Shown here: piece after piece, positions 7,589-12,640 of the stretch | How positions within the stretch are numbered: the stretch's first letter is position 1 | How the letters are laid out: each line of letters opens with the position of its first letter | NCBI GenBank assembly: GCA_052170315.1 | Contig: JBQNAT010000022.1 | Span: 1 to 12,640 of the forward strand | Length of the DNA: 12,640 nt | Direction: 5' to 3' | Source of the DNA: UBA9732 sp052170315 | Lineage (GTDB): Bacteria > Spirochaetota > Spirochaetia > Sphaerochaetales > Sphaerochaetaceae | Notes under the pieces: generated by a model | The model's database searches: none | What the model saw: the letters and a program-made list of their open reading frames with translations, nothing else | What the model was told of the DNA's origin: nothing | Made by a program: the position numbers and the translations under genes

Positions 7589-7648
7589 AAATCCGGTTTT
7601 TATTCAGCAGGTGGTTGAAAAAATAATCCGCTAAATGTTACTGTAAGG

Positions 7649-7654
7649 TATAAT
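7649..7654 (+). promoter_or_regulatory. -10 element for the DapB-like oxidoreductase gene
   Basis: A perfect TATAAT placing transcription start near 7661, about 42 nt before ATG 7703. No matching -35 stands at 16-18 bp (a TTGAAA at 7615-7620 is too far), so an activator or another sigma contact may be needed, or the match may be chance. Confidence 0.4.
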
Positions 7655-7662
7655 AAATGACC

Positions 7663-7688
7663 AAATGGTTATTTTAAATGGTTATTTT
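7663..7688 (+). repeat. 13-bp perfect tandem duplication in the leader
   Basis: AAATGGTTATTTT is present twice in direct succession (7663-7675 and 7676-7688), between the -10 and the GGAGG (7692-7696) of the downstream gene. Each copy carries an ATG. The first ATG (7665) opens a 13-codon frame whose TGA overlaps the start codon of the oxidoreductase as ATGA. Confidence 0.9.
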
Positions 7689-7702
7689 AACGGAGGAACA
7701 CA

Positions 7703-8749
7703 ATGAAAGTTGTACAGGTCGGCTGCGGAAAAATGTCCGTATTTACAATGCGCTATGTCCTTGAAAGAGGAGGAGAACTTGTAGGAGCATACAATCATGC
7801 AGGTCCCAAAGTAGGAAAAGACGTAGGCGAAATCATGGGAACGGCTCCAATCGGAGTTAAGGTAGAAGATGTTGAAGACATGGATGCTTCCCTTAAGAGA
7901 GTAAAACCGGATATTGCCGTAATTTGTACAAAGAGCCTTATTTCAACAATCAGACCGGCACTTGAAGTTCTGGCAAAGAACCATGTTAATGCCGTTTCAA
8001 TCTGCGAAGAACTTTTCTACGGCTGGGATGCGGACCCGAAGGCATCAAAAGAAATAGACGAGCTTGCTAAGAAGTACGGCGTTACCATCACGGGAAGCGG
8101 TTATCAGGATGTTTCATGGGGTAGCATGCCTCTTGCTTTGGCTGCGACTGCCGCATCAATCAAAAAAATACACGGTATCAGCAGCTATAACCTTGAGGAT
8201 TATGGTCTTGAGACCGCAAGCCAGCACGGCGCAGGTCTTACGATTGACCAGTTTAACGAAAAGATTATCAAGAATAACACTGTTACCTATGAAGAATATA
8301 AGAAACTTTCCGCAAAGGGTGAGTTTCTTCCCGGCTACATGTGGCCTGTAAACGGCTGGCTGGCTTCAGCTCTTGGCCTTCATGTCACAAAGATGTATCA
8401 GACAGGAGAGCCTACCACTCACAAGACAGCTCTCTTTTCAAAGACTTTGGGACGTGTCATCCCGGCAGGCGATGCCACCGGCCTTAAAACCATCACCACT
8501 TTTGAGACAAAAGAGGGCATTGACATTGTAACCGAATGCATAGGCGCGGTTTTCGCAGAAGACGAATTCGATGTCAACGACTGGAGAATAGAGGGCGAGC
8601 CCAACATGCGTTTTGTCATGGAAAGACCCGCCACTGTTGAAATGACATGCGCATGCGCCGTCAACAGACTTCAGGATATTATAGATGCCGAGCCGGGATA
8701 TGTCACATCCGAAAAGATGGCAGACCTCAAGTTCATCAGACACTTTTAA
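7703..8749 (+). CDS. DapB-like NAD(P)-dependent oxidoreductase, 2,4-diaminopentanoate-dehydrogenase type
   Basis: 348-residue cytoplasmic oxidoreductase. The N-terminus is a Rossmann fold with the dinucleotide loop VGCGKMS (6-12) followed by an acidic/polar strand end (VGAYNHAG). A second segment, VKPDIAVICTKS (67-78), resembles the ligand-contacting strand of dihydrodipicolinate reductase. Length and layout match the group that includes 2,4-diaminopentanoate dehydrogenase (Ord) of ornithine fermentation rather than true DapB, which is about 270 residues. None of the other ornithine-fermentation genes (ortAB, oraSE) is nearby, so the substrate is unknown and the Ord name would be a guess. GGAGG lies 6 nt before the ATG. 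The gene appears monocistronic: it has its own -10 and a strong terminator 47 nt after the stop. Confidence 0.7.
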   Translation: MKVVQVGCGKMSVFTMRYVLERGGELVGAYNHAGPKVGKDVGEIMGTAPIGVKVEDVEDMDASLKRVKPDIAVICTKSLISTIRPALEVLAKNHVNAVSICEELFYGWDADPKASKEIDELAKKYGVTITGSGYQDVSWGSMPLALAATAASIKKIHGISSYNLEDYGLETASQHGAGLTIDQFNEKIIKNNTVTYEEYKKLSAKGEFLPGYMWPVNGWLASALGLHVTKMYQTGEPTTHKTALFSKTLGRVIPAGDATGLKTITTFETKEGIDIVTECIGAVFAEDEFDVNDWRIEGEPNMRFVMERPATVEMTCACAVNRLQDIIDAEPGYVTSEKMADLKFIRHF

Positions 8750-8760
8750 GTTTTGATTTT

Positions 8761-8781
8761 GCGCGGAGCTTAGCTGTGCGC
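8761..8781 (+). other. Imperfect GC-rich hairpin before the terminator
   Basis: GCGCGGAGC and GCTGTGCGC can pair around TTA with one G-G mismatch and one G-T pair. It lies 16 nt upstream of the terminator and 11 nt after the oxidoreductase stop; it could protect the 3' end, but no role is demonstrated. Confidence 0.4.
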
Positions 8782-8796
8782 TGTGTAAAATGCTGT

Positions 8797-8829
8797 AAAG
8801 GTGCCGATGTTTGATTCGGCACCTTTTTT
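8797..8829 (+). terminator. Rho-independent terminator of the oxidoreductase gene
   Basis: AAAGGTGCCGA (8797-8807) pairs perfectly with TCGGCACCTTT (8816-8826) around an 8-nt loop, followed by a T-run to 8829. Reading leftward, the hairpin is followed by only a short T stretch, so it is mainly a rightward terminator. Confidence 0.92.
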
Positions 8830-8848
8830 ATCGCGAGTATATCGCGTA

Positions 8849-9364
8849 TCATCCTTTTTTTAGTTCTTCAATTGGAATCCTCTCGGGATATTTACCTTTC
8901 GTTAAAATATCAGAGAGGAGAGCGTTGTCCAAAATCATATCGTCCCTAATCAGCTTCCAGTCGGCCTTTTTCTTATACAGTACTTTGAATATAAGAAAGT
9001 TCATAATTGGACCAATGACAGGAGTCTGCATTCCAAAGGCCTCGGTATGGGAAAAATGGCAGCCTTTAGCCGTCCGTTTCCCTTCAAAGGTAATGACCGC
9101 AGTTTTCCTGTCGCTTTCGAATTTAAAAAGGAAATGCTCGGAATCTCTTTCAGAATGGATTATTGTTCCGCTTACATCATAATCAAGACCCATAACTATT
9201 TCGTAAAATCGGACTCGGTTGCCTGTCTCCACTCCGCCGTCAAATAGCTGGCATTCCAAATGATAAGGGCTCCATTTGACAAATTCTTCTTCAAAATTAT
9301 CAACCCACCAGCACAGTTTTTCAAAGGGCGCGGGGATATCTACCTGCTCATTAAGTATGACCAT
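8849..9364 (-). CDS. SRPBCC (START/polyketide-cyclase-like) fold protein
   Basis: 171-residue soluble protein with no signal peptide. It begins VILNEQVDIPAPFEKLCWWVDNFEEEFVKW, the usual first strand plus two helices of the SRPBCC fold. Antiparallel strands follow (GNRVRFYEIVMGLDYDVSG, then HFLFKFESD and AVITFEG), and a C-terminal helix closes the cavity (residues about 130-160, KVLYKKKADWKLIRDDM). Members bind small hydrophobic ligands or modify them; nothing here identifies the ligand. The C-terminal helix has a Lys-rich, hydrophobic stretch (IMNFLIFKVLYKKK) that might touch membranes. AAGGAG lies 6 nt before ATG 9364. It converges with the oxidoreductase gene and diverges from the ZinT-like lipoprotein gene. 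Fold assignment is from pattern, not search. Confidence 0.7.
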   Translation of the reverse strand: MVILNEQVDIPAPFEKLCWWVDNFEEEFVKWSPYHLECQLFDGGVETGNRVRFYEIVMGLDYDVSGTIIHSERDSEHFLFKFESDRKTAVITFEGKRTAKGCHFSHTEAFGMQTPVIGPIMNFLIFKVLYKKKADWKLIRDDMILDNALLSDILTKGKYPERIPIEELKKG

Positions 9365-9542
9365 TGAATTCTCCTTTTTACAATAAACTTCCTTTCTTTG
9401 GTATCCTATGCTTTGATTTTATCATTTATAAGCAGATTTAAGAACTGAAAATGTTGTTAATTTAAATCCCAGTAAAAAGATTGCAGAAAAAATACTGCTT
9501 ACCATGGTTCTTTCTTTATCCGATACAATACTGAATAGTAAG

Positions 9543-9568
9543 CCGGTTATTATCGTAAACCGGTTATT
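9543..9568. repeat. CCGGTT repeat pair abutting the -35
   Basis: CCGGTTATT occurs at 9543-9551 and 9560-9568, a direct repeat with 17-bp period. The same bases also form an inverted pair, CCGGTT (9543-9548) and AACCGG (9558-9563), separated by 9 bp. The second copy overlaps the first bases of the -35 hexamer at 9567, a position suited to an activator or second regulator. Confidence 0.5.
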
Positions 9569-9595
9569 GACAAGTTAGATACATCTAACTAAAAT
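9567..9595 (+). promoter_or_regulatory. Promoter with an 18-bp palindromic operator in its spacer
   Basis: A perfect -35 TTGACA (9567-9572), a 17-nt spacer and -10 TAAAAT (9590-9595). The spacer is almost exactly the perfect palindrome AGTTAGATACATCTAACT (9573-9590; 8-bp arms, AC centre), whose last base is the first of the -10. A dimeric repressor bound there would block RNA polymerase directly. Expected transcription start is near 9602 and the leader about 88 nt. The regulator is not encoded in this window as far as I can see. Confidence 0.75.
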
Positions 9596-9689
9596 CAATA
9601 TTACCTGCATTAAATTATCTCACAAACTGAAAACCGAAGTTGGAAGCAAGCGCGATAAAATATAAAAATTCAACACAGGGGAGATTATT

Positions 9690-10793
9690 ATGACTAAAAG
9701 AAAACAATTGCTCATTTTGTGCCTTTTGGTAATGGCAATGATACTGTCACTGGTCGGATGCAGCTCGACAGGAACAGGAAGAATTTCATCGGATGAAAAT
9801 CAAGTGGCAGCCATGCAGCAGCTTGAGGCTCTCAAGGGCAGCTACCAACAGCTGTTTCAGGGGGCGACCTTTGAAGCAAAATGCAATACGTACTGGTATG
9901 AAGCTGCAGCCGCTGTTGTGGGCGAGAGCATGGCAGAACAAGTAGTAGAGTTCATGAAATTCTCCATAGGCAGTGATTTTTATGGTGATAACAAGGTTGA
10001 AGGAAGCTTCTGCTGCAACTTTATTGGCATTGACAGGATTACCTTCGACGGAAATAAAATCAGCGGAACACTTAACGGTAAAGAAATATTCTCCCACACC
10101 TATGAGTACATAGGCGAGTATTACATTGGAGAGGAAATAGGACGTGAAGGCTTTGGCGGACATACATTCCAAAGCTTGGACGGAAATGAAGATGAGTTCA
10201 AGTATTTCCTTCTTCTTCCGGATACCATGGCAACAACATATCATATCGAGTTCCGCTACGGCAGTAATCTGGCAGATCTTCAAAAGTTTGGTGAAGGACA
10301 GTATGCAAACTGGCTTGCGGCAGGTATATCCGTTGAAGCAATGAACGAAGAAAACTCTGATGACATTGGTAAGAATGATTACACTCTCCGTCAGGTCATA
10401 GGTCTTTTCTGTGTAGAAAATCTATCTCAAATGCTTTCAGATGAAACTGAAACACAACGTGCTGAACTTGTTGGTACATGGGATGCGGATGAGGAAACCC
10501 TTGCCGTTTGGAGAACTTATAACAAAATGCCGGAATTGAATATGTATATATGTTTCAAAGCCGACGGAACAGCGGCAACATACTCAAATACAGGAAGTAA
10601 CGGCGAATACATCCCCGTAGTTTCTTACAATTACTATGTATATGACAGCAACAAAGCCGGCATGAGCGGTGTGTATCTTTCTGAAACGGAAGAAGGTGTT
10701 ACATCAACACCGTTTGTGATTGAAGAAAGTGGAAACACACTGAAGCTTAGCCTGTTTGCCCCTGATGGAACAGCTTCCTATAACAAGAGGTAA
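9690..10793 (+). CDS. Two-domain lipoprotein: ZinT/YodA-like plus lipocalin-like region
   Basis: 367-residue predicted lipoprotein. A basic N-terminus (MTKRK) and hydrophobic core lead to the lipobox LVGC, with Cys24 the likely lipidation site. Residues about 45-222 resemble ZinT/YodA, the periplasmic zinc-binding fold: LKGSYQQLFQGATFEAK, FIGIDRITFDGNKISG, YHIEFRYGSN and a final ANWLAAGISVEAMNEE each have counterparts in order. Of the three histidines of E. coli ZinT (167, 176, 178), only the last seems kept (His185 in YHIEF); the others appear as Asp178 and Thr. Metal binding is therefore doubtful. Residues about 257-367 look like a separate small beta-barrel (LVGTWD, FKADGTAATY, ESGNTLKLSLF), as in lipocalin-like domains. 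GGGGAG lies 6 nt before ATG 9690. The gene is probably monocistronic, from the palindromic promoter to the terminator at 10834. Confidence 0.65.
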   Translation: MTKRKQLLILCLLVMAMILSLVGCSSTGTGRISSDENQVAAMQQLEALKGSYQQLFQGATFEAKCNTYWYEAAAAVVGESMAEQVVEFMKFSIGSDFYGDNKVEGSFCCNFIGIDRITFDGNKISGTLNGKEIFSHTYEYIGEYYIGEEIGREGFGGHTFQSLDGNEDEFKYFLLLPDTMATTYHIEFRYGSNLADLQKFGEGQYANWLAAGISVEAMNEENSDDIGKNDYTLRQVIGLFCVENLSQMLSDETETQRAELVGTWDADEETLAVWRTYNKMPELNMYICFKADGTAATYSNTGSNGEYIPVVSYNYYVYDSNKAGMSGVYLSETEEGVTSTPFVIEESGNTLKLSLFAPDGTASYNKR

Positions 10794-10833
10794 TTAATGT
10801 TTGCTGAAGGGCAATTATTTTATTAGAAAGATG

Positions 10834-10891
10834 ACAGGGGCTGTAACAAAAGTCGGGATTTGCGATTGAAGGTCACAGCCCCTGTTTTTTT
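10834..10891 (+). terminator. Rho-independent terminator with a long loop
   Basis: ACAGGGGCTGT (10834-10844) pairs perfectly with ACAGCCCCTGT (10875-10885) across a 30-nt loop, followed by seven T (10885-10891). It lies 40 nt after the lipoprotein stop. The long loop is unusual; the match of the two ends also continues as AAC versus GAC, so a collapsed mobile-element end is a weak alternative. Confidence 0.75.
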
Positions 10892-10959
10892 AAGGAAAAC
10901 TTGTGTCTTGGGGTAAATAGTTTGTAAAACGGATTGCTTCAGACTTGTGAACAGTTTTT

Positions 10960-11694
10960 TTACAAAAAGAAATACTGAAAAATGATAAAAAGACCGTTGA
11001 CTCCGATAAACGCATAAACGAATTTTTTCAAAGAACTGTTGCTAATACGCCGAAAAGCAAGAGTTCCAAGACCGGTTCCCAATAGAACCGCGCACCAACC
11101 CATGCAGATTTCCGCAAACGCTCCGGTACTTGAGAAAGCTCCGTTTAAAACCCTTATAATGATGTTAAAAACATTACAAATGACAAAGTATACCTGCATT
11201 GTTCCGACAAAAGCTTCCTTATCATCAGGAATGGCTGCAAGAAGATACAGAGCTGAAGGTGGTCCGCCAATGGAAAACAGGCCGTTTCCCACCCCTGCGA
11301 TTACTCCTGCGATAATTCCATTTTTGGGGGTACTTTTTATATGAATTTTGTCTGAAAATCTGTACATGTATACAGCAATGGAAACCAACAGCATTCCTAA
11401 CAGTAATCGGATAATGGAAACATCAATTGAAAAAGAAAAATAGGTAAAAAAAACGCCGACAAGCAAAGTTGGAATCAATAAGGGAAGCAAAACTTTCCAT
11501 TTAATTTTCTTGTAGTAGCGAATTGCCAAATATATACAATTTGCAAGTGCTGTGATTTGATTTAAGGCAACAGCAGTGTTGTACGGGAAAAGCAACGGCA
11601 TGAAAACCATGGTGAATACGGGAAATCCAAATCCAATTGTCGTTTGAAGGAAGGCTCCTATCCCTACCACAACAATAAAATAAAAATAAATCAA
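10960..11694 (-). CDS. TSUP-family (TauE/SafE) membrane permease
   Basis: 244-residue polytopic protein with about eight hydrophobic segments and no large soluble domain. It fits the TSUP (TauE/SafE) family of small-anion or sulfur-compound transporters. The two-fold family pattern is visible: GIGAFLQTTIGFGFPV (11-26) in the first half and GVGNGLFSIGGPPSALYL (134-151) in the second. A cytosolic loop (about 111-125, RFSDKIHIKSTPK) separates the halves. The substrate cannot be told from sequence; sulfite, sulfoacetate, taurine and other organosulfonates are known for relatives. The start is TTG at 11694, supported by AAGGAG 7 nt upstream; no ATG lies nearby before the first membrane segment. 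A 21-codon ORF ends 56 nt upstream on the same strand. No clear terminator follows. Confidence 0.85.
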   Translation of the reverse strand: MIYFYFIVVVGIGAFLQTTIGFGFPVFTMVFMPLLFPYNTAVALNQITALANCIYLAIRYYKKIKWKVLLPLLIPTLLVGVFFTYFSFSIDVSIIRLLLGMLLVSIAVYMYRFSDKIHIKSTPKNGIIAGVIAGVGNGLFSIGGPPSALYLLAAIPDDKEAFVGTMQVYFVICNVFNIIIRVLNGAFSSTGAFAEICMGWCAVLLGTGLGTLAFRRISNSSLKKFVYAFIGVNGLFIIFQYFFL

Positions 11695-11701
11695 CAGAAA
11701 T

Positions 11702-11707
11702 CTCCTT
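11702..11707 (-). promoter_or_regulatory. Shine-Dalgarno supporting a TTG start
   Basis: AAGGAG on the minus strand, 7 nt before TTG 11694. It marks TTG as the start of the permease gene; the next Met codon would be at residue 29, inside the first half-repeat, and would remove a membrane segment. Confidence 0.75.
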
Positions 11708-11750
11708 TTTTTTATTATTAATTCAATTTCAATTTAAAGCAATGCCCGTA

Positions 11751-11816
11751 TTAGTGAACGAATTTCATTTTTTCTTCTTGAGTAAAAAAGGTAAAAAAGC
11801 TTTCATTTTCGTTCAT
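11751..11816 (-). CDS. Possible 21-residue ORF upstream of the permease
   Basis: ATG 11816 is preceded by AAGGTG at a usual distance and opens a 21-codon frame (begins MNENESFF, ends KMKFVH) with TAA at 11751. It has no membrane segment, is rich in Phe, Glu and Lys, and has a fair Shine-Dalgarno. It could be a leader peptide of the permease gene, the broken start of a lost gene (the frame continues YGHCFKLKLN after one stop), or chance. I do not recognise it. Confidence 0.3.
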   Translation of the reverse strand: MNENESFFTFFTQEEKMKFVH

Positions 11817-11844
11817 ATATTCACCTTAAAACAACGGGTAACAG

Positions 11845-12132
11845 CTATTTTTCGGCCAATAAAAACCATTCTTTGATAATAAAAAGTTCCTGTTTATGGT
11901 TATGGCCTTGCTCAAACTCGGGCAGATATAAGCTTAAATTAAAAATATAATCCAGACAGGAATGCCAGTAAAAGCAAATAACGGAACTCACAGATTTTGA
12001 ATTAATTATTAATATAATAGTGAAAAAAGCAACTATTTCAACAACTTGCTGAATAATTATAAAATTTAAAATTGACAAAAAAAATTGAGGACAGGAGTGA
12101 GAGATCATCACCTGGCTCCAATTGCCAGACAA
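11845..12132 (-). pseudogene. Open frame, possibly remnant of a gene C-terminus
   Basis: A 95-codon leftward frame ending with TAG at 11845. The last 45 codons look protein-like (CLDYIFNLSLYLPEFEQ, then KQELFIIKEWFLLAEK), with sensible codon use and few rare codons. The first half is very AT-rich, hydrophobic and repetitive (FFTIILIINS), and no Shine-Dalgarno stands before any start. The 21-codon ORF begins 28 nt after it on the same strand, with the permease gene beyond. I read it as a decayed 3' end of an unidentified gene, or chance. No family is recognised. Confidence 0.25.
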
Positions 12133-12166
12133 GCAGTCACATGTACTGTCCCCGTTGATAAGTACC

Positions 12167-12199
12167 CATCAGCAACAGGAGTTTCACCTGTTGCTGATG
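12167..12199. repeat. 13-bp perfect inverted repeat
   Basis: CATCAGCAACAGG (12167-12179) and CCTGTTGCTGATG (12187-12199) surround a 7-nt loop. Neither strand has a T-run after it, so it is not a standard terminator. It sits inside a GC-richer island open on both strands: a GTG-started 48-codon frame (12097-12243, plus) and the 3' part of a leftward frame ending at 12108. Because the two frames are codon-aligned, both read SATG..PVAD across the palindrome. Confidence 0.85.
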
Positions 12200-12421
12200 A
12201 TAGTATAGTAACTAAAACCTCAGCTGTCAAGTTTCCGCATTGAATCATGCGAAATCTGACCATAAGAATTCTGTGAATCACATGAAAATCTAACATTTTG
12301 TTAAATCCAGGATAGATTGCAAAGAGAAATCCAGTTTAACCTGCAAATAATTGCGAAATAATCCTTGAAAAACCTATTCCGAACACCTTTTTAAATCTCT
12401 GATACACATAGTCACAAATTA

Positions 12422-12439
12422 GTTTAACAATGGTTAAAC
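12422..12439. repeat. GTTTAAC/GTTAAAC dyad
   Basis: GTTTAAC (12422-12428) and GTTAAAC (12433-12439) form perfect 7-bp arms around AATG. Further GTTTAA/TTAAAC-type words lie at 12334, about 12446 and 12479. They may be regulatory, or simply a product of AT-rich composition. Confidence 0.45.
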
Positions 12440-12502
12440 GTCTTTTTAAACCCATTGGATGCAGTTTTAATCAGATTTGTTTAAAAATGTCTTTTGTGTC
12501 CC

Positions 12503-12543
12503 ATTTCGCCATTTCGCGAAAATTGCGAAATAAATTGCGAAAT
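12503..12543. repeat. GCGAAAT repeat cluster
   Basis: ATTTCGC at 12503-12509 and 12511-12517 is followed by GCGAAAT at 12525-12531 and 12537-12543. The last two lie in an exact tandem repeat of AAATTGCGAAAT (12520-12531, 12532-12543). TTTCGCGAAA at 12512-12521 is itself palindromic. Further copies stand at 12249-12255 and, within AATTGCGAAAT, at 12349-12359. The cluster ends 6 nt from the stop of the leftward gene at the right edge. Confidence 0.75.
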
Positions 12544-12548
12544 TTAAT

Positions 12549-12640
12549 CTACTCCACAAAGCTTGCTATGCTGACGACCTCGACACCACTGGATGAAAGT
12601 TTTTCCGTCTCCTTCGTGGCAAGGTTAAAGAAGTATGTTT
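12549..12640 (-). CDS. C-terminal end of an unidentified protein (runs off window)
   Basis: A leftward open frame enters from the right edge and stops with TAG at 12549-12551. About 30 residues are visible: YFFNLATKETEKLSS, then SGVEVVSIASFVE at the C-terminus. The codons look coding (GTC GAG GTC GTC AGC) and GC content is higher than in the tract to the left. The end looks like a helix followed by a beta strand, which many alpha/beta enzymes would fit; I cannot name it. No clear terminator follows, only the GCGAAAT repeats. Confidence 0.55.
   Translation of the reverse strand, partial: TYFFNLATKETEKLSSSGVEVVSIASFVE

Larger units (their letters stand above)
9365..9689. other. 325-bp AT-rich divergent intergenic region
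   Basis: No gene is visible on either strand. The right two-thirds holds the repeat and promoter/operator cluster described in separate entries. The left third carries the Shine-Dalgarno of the SRPBCC gene, and I see no convincing promoter for that gene. A 94-nt leader lies between the palindromic promoter and ATG 9690; I recognise no riboswitch in it. Confidence 0.6.
11817..12548. other. About 730 bp of AT-rich sequence without a convincing gene
   Basis: Between the permease leader and the gene running off the right edge I see no intact gene. The tract holds a possible gene remnant (to about 12000), a GC-richer island (about 12087-12245) centred on a 13-bp inverted repeat, and an AT-rich part with GCGAAAT and GTTTAAC-type repeats (12249-12543). 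No transposase, tRNA or complete mobile-element end was recognised. Confidence 0.6.

Noticed and set aside
7589..7648. Terminator for topA
   Set aside because: Only a weak 5-6 bp stem (TTCAGC/GTTGAA with a mismatch) before the A-run; no T-run in the right orientation.
9602..9689. Riboswitch in the 88-nt leader of the ZinT-like lipoprotein gene
   Set aside because: No strong nested stems, no terminator-like or Shine-Dalgarno-masking hairpin, and no known riboswitch core was recognised.
9786..10283. 165-codon minus-strand open frame inside the ZinT-like lipoprotein gene
   Set aside because: Antisense shadow; the plus strand has a signal peptide, lipobox, Shine-Dalgarno and terminator.
12334..12439. 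Possible integron attC site, as GTTTAAC fits RYYYAAC and GTTAAAC fits GTTRRRY (integrons are known in Treponema denticola)
   Set aside because: The inner part lacks the complementary L boxes, similar 7-mers are scattered through this AT-rich tract, a second pair is only 4-5 nt apart, and no integrase or cassette array is visible.

Overview
The window looks like a stretch of spirochaete chromosome, most likely from a host-associated Treponema. That placement is an inference. It rests on several lipoproteins with loose spirochaete-type lipoboxes, a DUF1566-like lipoprotein behind hflX, a bacterial topoisomerase I without Cys4 zinc fingers, and the overall style of the housekeeping proteins. Coding sequence is moderate in GC, and the right-hand end is clearly AT-richer.

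Left half (1-7588) is housekeeping. rlmN (23S rRNA/tRNA m2A methyltransferase) runs rightward and converges on a leftward pair: hflX (ribosome-associated GTPase) followed 21 nt later by a small DUF1566-like lipoprotein gene. ychF (ribosome-binding ATPase) diverges from hflX across 77 bp. A leftward lipoprotein of unknown function converges on ychF and diverges from topA, which has the best sigma-70-type promoter of this half. rlmN, hflX and ychF all act on or at the ribosome.

Middle (7589-10900) is accessory. A DapB-like/2,4-diaminopentanoate-dehydrogenase-like oxidoreductase stands alone between a tandemly duplicated leader and a strong terminator. A leftward SRPBCC-fold protein follows. Next is a 325-bp intergenic region whose promoter has an 18-bp perfect palindrome filling the -35/-10 spacer. 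It faces a two-part lipoprotein that I read as ZinT/YodA-like plus a lipocalin-like barrel. That gene ends at a long-loop terminator.

Right end (10900-12640): a leftward TSUP (TauE/SafE) permease with a TTG start, preceded by a 21-codon ORF and a possible gene remnant. An AT-rich tract of about 730 bp holds no convincing gene, but it has a 13-bp perfect inverted repeat and a cluster of GCGAAAT repeats. The C-terminal end of a leftward gene runs off the right edge.

The most notable structures are: (i) the palindrome set inside the promoter of the ZinT-like lipoprotein gene; (ii) two leftward genes, hflX and the lipoprotein next to topA, that lack a Shine-Dalgarno sequence and have a -10-like hexamer exactly 6 nt before the ATG, which suggests leaderless mRNAs; (iii) a 13-bp tandem duplication in the oxidoreductase leader; and (iv) the repeat-rich right-hand tract. 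No complete mobile element, CRISPR array, tRNA or rRNA was seen.
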